Source of the DNA: Flaveria trinervia
Taxonomy: Eukaryota > Streptophyta > Magnoliopsida > Asterales > Asteraceae
Reading direction: 5' to 3'
DNA: 64,000 bases
NCBI GenBank assembly: GCA_025506515.1
Contig: CM046443.1
Coordinates: 91,054,201 to 91,118,200 of the forward strand
Below the pieces are notes generated by a model. That model did no database searches, had not been told where the DNA came from, and worked only from the letters and a program-made list of their open reading frames with translations. Position 1 is the stretch's first letter. The number at the start of each line of letters is the position of its first letter. The position numbers and the translations under genes were made by a program. Below, one piece after another: positions 34,989 through 44,872 of the stretch.

Positions 34989-34998
34989 GTATTTATAG
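34989..34998 (-). promoter_or_regulatory. TATA box in Sire A 3' LTR
   Basis: The minus strand reads CTATAAATAC right after the array. The functional copy would be 48446-48455 in the 5' LTR. Confidence 0.65.
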
Positions 34999-35007
34999 GT
35001 TGGTATT

Positions 35008-35232
35008 ATTCAATCGTGCGACTGAACCATTAGTCTGGTTCAGTCGTGCGATTGAACCATGCGATTGATTCATTCGTACGACTGAGTGTTAGTCGTGCGA
35101 CTGAGCCAATCTTATATTACAATCGTGCGACTGATCCAGTCTCCTGGTTCAGTCGTGCGACTGAGTCAATCGTGTGAAGTTATTCATGCGTATGATTCAT
35201 TCGCATGAGCCATTCGCATGAGAACTTCATTA
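35008..35232. repeat. CpG-word array in Sire A 3' LTR
   Basis: About 14 words such as CAATCGTGCGACTGA, CAGTCGTGCGACTGA, CATTCGTACGACTG, CATGCGTATG and CATTCGCATGAG. Many are near-palindromes (CAGTCGTGCGACTG). The 5' LTR copy lies at 48468-48682. Confidence 0.87.
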
Positions 35233-35428
35233 AGTTAAGTTTGAATGTTTTAATTAATAACTTAATGTGCAACCATTCAAATAATCATAAACCCAATCAA
35301 TTCAGTCACGACTCATTAATGAACTATTAAACATTATAACTAACAGACTATCAATATCATTTCATTAATCATACCAAACAAGATCTATTACATCACATAT
35401 CATGATCTAGGGACAACATGTATCAACA

Positions 35429-35441
35429 AACTCCCCCTTGG
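35429..35441 (-). other. Polypurine tract of Sire A
   Basis: The minus strand reads CCAAGGGGGAGTT directly before the 3' LTR. Confidence 0.85.
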
Positions 35442-35473
35442 ACCTAGATCTCTCTAATGTCTTGTTTTCTTCA

Positions 35474-38400
35474 TTACCTCCTCATATTTCTTGTACTTGT
35501 CCTCTTGTGTGACTCCTGCGTGAATATCAAACGCGAAGCAAAGTCGTATAACGTTTGGAACTGGAGGGCTTGTACAATGTCTTGTGTGTCATAGAACAGT
35601 GGCCACTTGTATAATGTATAGACATCATTAGCAGACAAGTTGGTTAGCCACATTGGGTCGAATACCCTGATGGTATCCATTTTTCCCTCTTTATCCAGGA
35701 CTATGACCGCTTCTGCTGTTCTCCAATCATAGTACCACCATTTGAAGTGTGGTGTGAAATCCTTTGTCATTTCCCGAAGTGGGATTCTTGACATTGTGCG
35801 TGGAGGATTCCACTTCAACACAATCTTTGGTTTTCCAGTAATGGCATCCATCTCAGACCTTCTAATATACCTTGTAGGTTGTTGAGGTCTGAAGTTAATC
35901 CACCTGGTGTGGTACTCTTTCTTTAGGGCAGCCTCAAACCAGCCTGACATCTTTCTCGGGTCAGCATACAACAGCTTCAATTTGGCCAGCTGGTTGAGCT
36001 CAAAACCTGGTAGAGTCTTTAGATCATGTGGAAATCTAAAGTACTCTATGCCCTTCTCCCTCTTAACGGCATAAACGTTAAGATCATCAAAATATGCCCA
36101 TGCTATAATCTGCCTGACACCGTAAGATGTTTCTTGACGCTGTAGAACTTGGTATAGGCATCCCTCTTCGGTGTAGCACGTTGGGCTCTAACTTCTTTAA
36201 AACATTCAGCCCACTCAGCCTTTCGAATGTCTACGTCATCATTTGAGGCTTGGGCTATTCCTTCGGTCTTTCCTGTTTCCTGCTCCATCTTGTCTAGTAC
36301 CTCAAACATATCACTGACTAGGGACTCACCCAGATTGGGACCACATTACCCTCGTTGTCAGCGTACTGAGGGTACTCTTCTGCAGCAATATCTTCAACCT
36401 CAACTTCATCAACGTCATTTAGTTCTTCGTCACTGGTTGAATCAACTGTTGGAGCATCCTTGACAATTTCATCAGGATTGAGTCTGAACATCTCTGCCAG
36501 TTGCTCGTTAGATAGGTCATGAATTATTTCACCTTCTTCAGGGGTATAACTCACTGACCTTCTCACAATCCCTTGCAGATCAAGAATCATTGTGAGTTGA
36601 GACTTGACCTGTTGAAGGGAGCAATATCAAACTCATCTCTGTTGTACTTTGGATCTGTTTGATTTACACATTTCACACTCAACATTAGTAATTTATCAAA
36701 CAAAATGCATTAACTTAATATAAACATTTAGTACATGGTTTTTTTTCAATACAGAATACAAAAGTAAATACATACATAAACATCTACTATTTACTTTTAT
36801 CCTGAATACTCGGTTCTTCACGTGAAGGTGCAGAAGCAGAAGCTGACTGATCTTGTCTGTTCTTTGTCTCTTCTCTTGCCCTGGAGCTGAGACAGATTCA
36901 GCTGCTTCTCCTCCGTCAGTGTCTTCATCTTCACACCATTCTTCGTTTTCTCTTCATCAGTATCACTCTCATTATCATCATCGTCTTCATCATCTTCATT
37001 ATCTCTGTTTCATCCCTTATCTTTAAAGGTTCCTCCTTTGATCCTTTCAATTTTAGCAAAATGGTCCTCTTAGCTTTTTCCAACTCCTCTATTTGCTTAC
37101 TTGCTGCGACACTTTGAGCTTGGAGTTGGTTCATCTGGGTGCTCTGAGCAGCCAATTGCTGGGCCTGCTCCTCAATTACTCGATCCTGCTCTGCAATTTT
37201 ATGCGATTGTGCAGCAGTCAGGTCAGTAAGCTGGCGGATCTGAGTTGTCTTTTCCTCATCAGCCGCCAGCAATCGCAACACCATTCTGTTTAACGCCGAC
37301 AACTGTTCCTCTACCCCGATTGGAGGTAGAGGAGATCTATAGGTGTGTGAGGGATAGGCTGAGGGCTCGGTTTGGTGGCTAGTGGTGGTGGTGGTGGTGG
37401 TGAATATCGGGTCAGGTCGGGATGATAGTGTGGTGAGTGTGGGGGAATGATGTAGTGGTGGCTGGGGTTGTCTTGTGGTGGTCGTCTGGTGGTGTCTGCG
37501 TTGGTGGGTGAAGGTATGGTGGTGGATGGTTGTCTGAAGAGGTGGTAGTGGTGGAAGGTATGGTGGATGTGGTGGAAGGTATGTGGGTGGTGTGATAGAG
37601 GTGGTGGATGGTGGATGTGGTAGTGATAAAGGTTACCCTACGCTTCTTCTTTTTCTGGCCATGGGGTTTTGCCATTCTCTTCCTCCTTGATCCCTTTGAG
37701 GAGGAAGCTCCCCCTCCAATCCCGCCTGAGGACCCCGGAGCATAAGTTGGGTCAGTTTCTGTATCTCCGGAGCCTCTCGGTTGTTCACCAACAACCCTTA
37801 ACCCATGTTCTGTGGGAACAACTTTCCTTCCCACAGTTCGGGTAAGTGGCTCCTCATCGATTCATCCTCATCCTCCTCGTTAAGAACAAAATCTTGATGA
37901 AATCCCGCTGACTCAGTTACTTCAGCAGATGAGACAGACACAGGGGGACAAAATCAGACACAGTGCCTCTGGGTGGAATAGCATCATCCCCACTGTCATC
38001 CTCATCTGAGTCAAGAGTGGGTAGGGCTATCTGTTCCACCTCAGAGTCACTGTCCTCGTGACGCCACTTTCTCTTTCCGGTGCAACATAGTCCTCTCTGG
38101 CAAGATGACCGAACAACCTCCTGACCGGAGGCTTCACTTGCTTTCCCCGGTATACTTTCATCCTTCCCAGGGTGGTGTCATCCATTACCTCCAATACCAC
38201 CGAATCCTCCTGTTCTTTTGGCAGGGAAGGAAGCTTCTGATCTATTATCATTTGCATAAATTGTGGGTACATACAGAAGGCTTCCTTTCCTTTCCCCTCG
38301 ATGTTCTCCACCAGATAGGTGAAGATCATCTTAGAGAAGCTGAACGGATGGTTCAACACCAACGCAACGTATGCGTTTTGCATCAGATCCGACAGCTCAT

Positions 38401-38856
38401 CAAACCCACCTTTTCTTGAAGCCATGCACTTGAGCAGCACGTGTGCAAGGTATTTAAACTGAGGACAGAGGTTACTCTTGTTGAGTACCCCTGAATTGAT
38501 GTCCCCAGAGTATTGGCTCTGAGAAAACATCCTCTGACAGTGAGGGGGTGTAAACGGGTTGGGCAGTAACCGTCATCCCCAATTGAAGTACATCCTTAGA
38601 TCTTCCTCAGAAACGGTAATATCCTCGCCAATATGGAACTTCTTATGCAGTGAGGTCCGATGATCTATCAACTGTAGTGCCTTCCCAGAAGGCTTGTTGA
38701 TGGATCGGTATGGGATGCAAGGGGTAGAGATGGCATGCGCAATCCGTGATCTCAATAGAAACGTGATAATGCCAGAGAATCAGCAGCATTTCTGGATGTT
38801 AAGTCCAGATGGGCACATATATTATGCTTTGTGCTCATAGTCCATCTACTCGCCAT
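35474..38856 (-). pseudogene. Sire A additional (envelope-like) ORF remnant
   Basis: On the minus strand the ATG at 38856 (MASRWTMSTKHN) follows an acceptor-like TGTAACAG. The N-terminal region to about 38573 includes IGEDITVSEEDLRM. The core at 38530-38027 contains ALVLNHPFSFSKMIF and MYPQFMQMI, which resemble the Sire C additional ORF. A Ser/Thr/Pro/His-rich region (37834-37412) is followed by a coiled coil at 37302-37040 with Gln/Ala/Leu heptads. After a candidate intron (36655-36794) come an acidic segment (36590-36318), a region near 36309-36103, and a C-terminal block 35980-35474 (WNPPRTMSRIPLREM, FKWWYYDW). Frameshifts separate several parts. No convincing signal peptide or transmembrane helix. 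Function unknown; position matches the Sirevirus env-like gene. Confidence 0.7.
36655..36794 (-). other. Candidate intron in the Sire A additional ORF
   Basis: A 140-nt AT-rich stretch lacks coding character and interrupts the protein. On the minus strand it begins GTAAATAG and ends GTGTAAATCAAACAG, with coding-like sequence on both sides. Size and composition fit a plant intron. This is not confirmed by RNA. Confidence 0.45.
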
Positions 38857-39506
38857 CTGTTACACAAAGATAGTAAACATTAGTACCCATTACTAAGAAG
38901 TCATGAACTCATTAAGCTTGAAGAACATCTTTCTGTCATGCGATTGAAGTTGTGCGACTGAGTTCAACAGTGCGATTGAACCGTGCGAAAGGGGTTCAGT
39001 CGTACGATTGAATGGTCCGAATGGGGTTCAGTCGTGCGATTGACCCATACGTATCTCAGTGTGTGCGATTGGGCTCCTACGCATATACCTTCATGCGGTT
39101 ACCTCAGTCATGCAACTGAACTTCATACGCATGGTTCAGCCATGCGTATGGGCAGTTCATGCGGTTACCTCAGTCATGCGACTGAACTTCATACGCATGG
39201 TTCAGCCATGCGTATGGGCAGTTTGAGCCCTTCAGTCGTGCCACTGAAGTTCATCATGCTGTCCATTCGCATGAAGACCAACTGTGCGATTCACATTTTC
39301 AGTTTCACCAATTTTTGTTTTAAACCTCTATATCTAGTTCATTGGACTCGCCATCTCGTCACTAATGACCTAGTAAACTTAATTTTAACATTTAGCTTAG
39401 TTTATGTAGGTTATTAGGCATTTTTCAGTCCGATCAAAGTTTCATTCGAATAACCCAAATTGGACTTAAAATCTTCTGATTTCTACAAGATTGAACTGCA
39501 ATGTAC
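38857..39506 (-). other. Candidate 5'-UTR intron before the Sire A additional ORF
   Basis: The minus strand has a donor-like AAAG/GTACAT at 39506 and an acceptor-like TTTGTGTAACAG ending at 38857, immediately before the ATG. The segment is non-coding and contains the word array 38937-39290. Inferred only. Confidence 0.4.
38937..39290. repeat. CpG-word array 1 in Sire A spacer
   Basis: Words such as CATGCGATTGAAG, CAGTCGTACGATTG, CATACGCATGG and CATGCGTATGGGC occur here. A roughly 60-bp unit is tandemly duplicated at about 39096-39220. Confidence 0.85.
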
Positions 39507-39641
39507 CTTTATTCTTGTCAATCGAAGTCAGAAGATGAATTTCAATGTGAACAACTATCTCTAGAGATTTTGGCAGAGTAACGGGAAAGAAAGCGATTTG
39601 GGTGCGATTGGGAGTGATGAGTGAGATGCGATCGACTGAGG

Positions 39642-39653
39642 CCCTTTAAATAC
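39642..39653 (-). promoter_or_regulatory. Internal TATA-like box upstream of the Sire A additional ORF
   Basis: The minus strand reads GTATTTAAAGGG just downstream of word array 2. A pyrimidine-rich CATCTCACTCATCACTCCC lies about 25-35 bp further on, as for a transcription start. A weaker TATA match than in Sire C. Confidence 0.4.
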
Positions 39654-39659
39654 TAACCC

Positions 39660-39960
39660 TAAGTTCAATCGGCCGACTGGCCTCATTCGCTCAGTTCAAT
39701 CGGGCGACTGAGTCTCAGTCGTACGATTGGCCTAGTCAATCGCATTCAGTCGGCCGACTGAGTCTCAGTCGGTCGACTGCCTCATTCGGTCTCCTTCATT
39801 CGCATCTTTAGTTGACGACTGAGCCTCAGTCGGTCTACTGTTTCATTCTCCCCTTCTATTCGGTCGTATGGATCATTTCATGTCCATTCGGCCGATTGGA
39901 AGCCATTCGCATAGTGGTCGATAACCATGATCCACTAGTGCGAATGGGTCACACTTTGTG
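39660..39960. repeat. CpG-word array 2 in Sire A spacer
   Basis: About 18 words such as CAATCGGCCGACTGG, CAGTCGGTCGACTG, CATTCGGCCGATTGG and CATTCGCAT. Many here use GGCCG in the centre, a variant not seen in the LTR array. Confidence 0.83.
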
Positions 39961-41479
39961 AGTTACAGTCATTTTGAACATTACTATTAAGACCCTTTTC
40001 ACTTTTGATAATAACATTGTAAGCTCTTAACCAATTCAGTCACTTCAGACGTGACCTTTTAAACTTTGAAAAACATGTGGCCATCTCAGACATGACCCTT
40101 TTTTTTGGTAAGTAATTCCCTTCTGATTTCCTGATGTAGTCCGACAGACACACAAATTAAAAAATAAACATAGAAACTTAAACTAACTACACAACTAAAG
40201 TTTTTTGGACTTTTTGTGATAGATAAAAACCTAAGATGGAAATCTAAGGGATTTGGTTAGGGAGTAGACAGCTTCAACTTAGATTGATCATATCTGGACC
40301 AATTCAATTTTGGAATCATACATGAACATCAAATCATTTGGGACTTGTTATTAAACTTTTTGATGCTTAATCTCGGTGTTCATCCAAAGTCGTTAGCAAC
40401 TTAAGGAAATCATACTGAAACTCTTAGATTTCACATTGATTTGAACTCTTGAGAATGTAGCACTCAGATTGTCAGTATGTTCATCCACTTAAATCCATAC
40501 ACAGACTTTTGACGCAGACTGGTGACTGTCTTAGGTTTAATTATTCAGCTAACATTTGTGGATCCACACTTATATGGTAATCAACATTCCTCAGAGGTTT
40601 TTGAGCGGTCTACGGGTATTATTACAAGAAGAGACTATTCTTAGAGCTTTCAAAGAGAAGCCTGTCCTCAGGTCAGTGCCATCGCACAGCAGAGAGGCGG
40701 CAAACAACAATGAATTCTAGAATATCTAGGTTATCCTTATCCTCAGGTCAGCGCACAGCAGAGAGGCACACAACCTATCTCCTTGTTAGAGCAGCTTATT
40801 TTATTTGACACAATATGCACCAACAACATACGTCATTAGCTTTATTGCATTTGTCTTTCATTTTTTCTTGCTTTGCTCTAATTATGGTCATCCGCACACT
40901 TTGTGGCATTTAAATGCTCATTACCCCTTATTGGAATATATTTGATTGTGTTAACCAGTGATAAGATGGAAGCCCACAGTCAGTTGAACAACTTAGTTTG
41001 ATCTTGAGATCACCAATCAGGTCTAATTGTCTATTGTGTTGAATCTACCAACATATCATTTGTGGTCTAGCAGCCTCTAAGTCTACTTTCTTTGTGTCAC
41101 CTTAGGAGTTGCCAGTTTTCTATCATCTTCCCTTTTATATTGCTTAGACTACACAGACTTATACTTTGAACCTTTTCATCTTTTCAAACCTTAAATTTTA
41201 AAGTCCCTCTTGATTTGTTCCTGTGTACTATCATTTTCCAAAGGTATTGAATCGGTATCACAGACACAATCTACCTTATTTCAGCTAGTTCCCCTTCTCC
41301 CTCATTTTTTTAATGCTAACTTGCTGACATATTCTCCACCTAAAATACTAAAATCATTTCGGATTTAATTATTTTTGGATTTTAATAAACAGCAAAATAA
41401 CATGAGTTTAAATATAACGGAAAAAAGAAAAAAAACAGATAACATAAAATAAAATAAACGTTAATGAAACTACATCGGA
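39961..41479 (-). other. Sire A post-pol spacer, non-coding
   Basis: No gene found. It holds two TTCAGACGTGACC-type repeats (40040-40105) and two copies of the CTCAGGTCAG...CGCACAGCAGAGAGGC segment (about 40669-40695 and 40742-40770). It aligns by eye over most of its length with the Sire B spacer. Confidence 0.7.
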
Positions 41480-44400
41480 CTACACATTATTCTCATAAGG
41501 AATTACCTCACTTTTCTTTTTAACGCTGTTGACCTCTAGCAAATATTGAAAACGTGGTTTATCAAAGGCTTTAGTATAGAGGTCAGCACGTTGAAAATCA
41601 GTATTAATTTTAACCACATCAATTAAGTTCTTTTCAAAACAGTCTCTTATGAAGTGGTATTTAATACCGATGTGTTTGGTCTTAGGATGTTGAACCGGAT
41701 TTTTGGTTACTGCAATTGCAGCAGAGTTATCAACAAAAATAGGAGTAGATGAGAATTTTAAACCGTAATCCCGCATTTGCTGTTGAATCCAAATGATTTG
41801 TGAACAACAACTTGCAGCAGCAACATATTCGGCTTCACAGGTTGACAATGCAACCGATGTCTGCTTCTTACACTGCCATGTAACTAATCTTCTCCAAAGA
41901 ATTGACACCCGCTGATGTAGACTTGTAGTTCATTTTGCAGCCTCCATAGTCCGAGTCACTATACGCCGTGAGCTCAAAATCATCATCATGAGGATACCAC
42001 AACCCCAGTGTGGGTGTACCCTTTAGATAGCGAAAAATCCTTTTGACCCCGATGAGATGATTGACCTTAGGTTTAGCCTGATATCTGGAACATAAACATG
42101 TAGCATACATGATATAGGTCTTGAGGCAGTGAGATACATGAGGGATCCAATCATTCCTCTGTACATAGTGGCATCTACAAGATCTCCATTCTCATCAGGT
42201 GCTATATCATGATTCGTAGCAAGTGGAGTCCCAGCAGCAGAAGCATTCTCCATGTCAAAGCGACTGAGAATGTCTCCTACATACTTGGTCTGATGTAGAA
42301 AGATCCCATTAGGTGTTTGATCCACCTGTAATCCGAGAAAAAACTTCATCTCCCCCATAGCACTCATCTCAAACTCTTTCTTCATCACTGCTTCAAACTC
42401 TTTGCATAACTCTTCGTTCTTTGACCCAAGATTATGTCATCAACATATATCTGTACAAGCAGTAGGTCGCCATCCTTTTCTTTAATAAACAGTGTACAGT
42501 CAATGACCCCTGCAAAAGCCGTGTTTCACAAGATGAGTCGAGAGTTTCTCATACCAAGCTCGAGGAGCTTGATGAAGCCCATATAAAGCTTTGTCGAGCT
42601 TGTAAACTCTATCCCGATGATAAGGGTCTTCAAATCCCTCGGTTGACTTACATAGACTGTTTCCCTGATTTCCCATGAAGGAATGCACTCTTCACATCTA
42701 ATTGGTAGACTTTAATCTTCATGTACGATGCATAGGCAAGGAAGATACGAATAGCTTCCATCCTTGCCACGGGTGCAAACACCTCATTATAGTCAATCCC
42801 CTCGACTTGGCGAAAACCTTGAACCACCAGTCGAGCTTTGTTCCTGATAATGACTCCTTGGTCATCCTTCTTGCATTTTAGTACCCATTTGGTGCCAATG
42901 ACTTTAGCCCCTTTAGGTCTATCAACCAGAGTCCATACACCTAACTTCTTAAACTGCAGAAGTTCTTCTTGCATGGCACTCACCCACGCCTCATCATTTA
43001 GTGCTTCACTGACATATTTTGGCTCAACCTGCGACACAAAACATCGATAAGCACCATCATGAATGTAACCTTTCTCCATAACTGAGGCGTAATCAGCTGA
43101 GTATAGCTGATTTCGGGTTTGTACTCCTGATCGGACATCTCCAATAACATTGTCAAGGGGATGATAGAAGTTTAGTCGTGATCCTGGAGTAGTCGGCACA
43201 GTCACCTCCGAACCAAGATTGTGAACATTTTGTTCTGCATCTGAGGAAGGTGGAGTTTGAGGTTCCGTAGTCGAGGGTGCATCACTTATGGATGCTTGTG
43301 GACTTTCAGGAACTGAAAACTGTTCCTCTGACTGTTCTGGTCATCTGCTTCAGTTTCATCTTCAGAGGAGTCACTGTCATCGACTACCCTTTCTGACTGA
43401 GTAGATGATTCTCCCTGTGTGTAGATGGTGGTGTATTAGAATATCATACATCATCCTAGTAGCTAACTCATCATCCGAGGAGAGAGGAGGGATGTTGAAG
43501 GATTTGAAGAATCCATCATAATCGAAGAAGTATGCAGGTCCTTTGCCTGTAGGTGGTGTGGTATATCTCTGAACATCGACATTACACCACACTTCTACAA
43601 GACCCGTTGAGTTATTGTAAACTCGCTTGTTCGGTATGTTGTATCCTAGAAAAATTCCTTCAACTGCCTTCTCGCTGAATTTCTTCTTGTGTCTTCTTCA
43701 GAAGTGTACACGGTGCGCCAAAAGGTTCAAGATACTCCAATTTCGGTTTGCGTCTTTGTAGTAGCTCATAACATGTCTTCCGTGGCGCTTGACTATTAGG
43801 ACTCGATTCAGTGTATAACACGCATTTGCCACTGCCTCATTCCAGAATTGGATAGGCAGTTTCGAGTCTGCCAGCATAGTCCGTGCTGTCTCTATCAACT
43901 CCTGTTCTTTCTCTCAGCAACGCCATTCATCTGAGGTGTGTAAGCAGAAGTGAATTGATGCACAATTCCTTTTCCTTGCAGTATGCCTCCATCCCTTGAT
44001 TCTTGAATTCTGTCCCGTTGTCTGAGCGTATTTGTCGAACTTTTAGCTTGTAGAGGGATTCAGTGTGGTTACTAATTCCTTGAATGTCTCCAAAGTTTCT
44101 GATTTGGATTTCAGAAACATTACCCAAGTGAACCTTGAGTAGTCATCAGTGACCACAAAACAGTACACGTCGCCTGCAATGCTCCTTGTACTAACTGGAC
44201 CAAACAGATCCATGTGAAGAAGCTCAAGAGGAAGTTCTATTGAATGAACTTTCTTTTCCTTATGAGACTTCTTTGTCTGTTTGCCTTTCTTGCAAGCTAC
44301 ACAAAAGTCAGGAAGTTGGAAGTTCTTGACATTCACTCCTCTCACTAAATCCTTCTGAATCAAATGATTCATCTTCCTTTGACTAATGTGTCCCATTCTC

Positions 44401-44850
44401 CGATGCCAGGAGATTGAATCCTTCTCAGTAGCTTTAGATAAGAAACACTGAACCTCATGATCCGTTGTAGCAGCTGTTGACAGATCCAAGACATAAAGGT
44501 CTTTATATTGAAGCAGTCATCAGAACTTGGTCCTCTGGGATCATATATTCTTTCTTCAGCACGTAACACTTCTGGTTATCGAAGATGACTTTAAATCCTT
44601 TATCACAGATTTGGGAAACAGAAAGTAAGTTGTTCTGAAGTTGTTGAACATAGTTCACCTTATCAAACTTAACTTTCTGATTTCCCACTTCTCCCTGAGA
44701 GTGATATAGCCTCCTTTGTTTCCTACAAAGGAAACATGCCCTCCTTTTATTTGTTTGACGTTAGATAAAAGGGCTCTATTTACTGTCATGTGCCTGGATG
44801 CTCCGCTGTATAATCCACGTGTTAGTCTCAGCACTGTATCAAACACCCTG
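41480..44850 (-). pseudogene. Sire A pol remnant (protease, integrase, RT, RNase H)
   Basis: On the minus strand: protease 44850-44655 with a damaged active-site region (GASRHMTVN remains). Pre-integrase WHRRMGHISQRK near 44400 and CVACKKGKQTKKSH near 44300. Integrase VVTDDYSRFTW near 44150, IRSDNGTEFKN near 44030, NGVAERKNR near 43930. Integrase C-terminus and linker run to about 43200. RT 43205-42400 with GTKWVLKCKKDDQG, LDVKSAFLHGK and YVDD near 42440. RNase H 42110-41480 (AYSDSDYGGCK, CEAEYVAAASC, TKAFDKPRF). Frameshifts occur near 44830, 44500, 44060, 43910, 43680, 43390, 42660, 42500, 42425 and 42130, with stops in the RT-to-RNase H part. The two LTRs are nearly identical yet pol is broken, so this copy probably moved using enzymes from another copy. 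Confidence 0.88.
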
Positions 44851-44872
44851 CACATACAAAGTAAATGAATTA
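44848..44872 (-). promoter_or_regulatory. Splice-acceptor-like sequence at gag/pol boundary, Sire A
   Basis: The minus strand has CTAAACTAATTC (containing the gag stop TAA, 44870-44872), a T-rich run and TGTATGTGCAG, then the protease sequence. The pol frame is +1 relative to gag here. Confidence 0.45.

Larger units (their letters stand above)
34726..35428 (-). repeat. Sire A 3' LTR
   Basis: 703 bp, nearly identical to 48182-48891. On the minus strand it starts TGTTGATACATG at 35428. It contains the CpG-word array 35008-35232 followed by the TATA box at 34989-34998. Confidence 0.93.

Noticed and set aside
37380..37402. GGT trinucleotide run as a regulatory repeat
   Set aside because: It is a simple microsatellite within the Thr/Ser/Pro-rich part of the Sire A extra ORF and is explained by the low-complexity coding.
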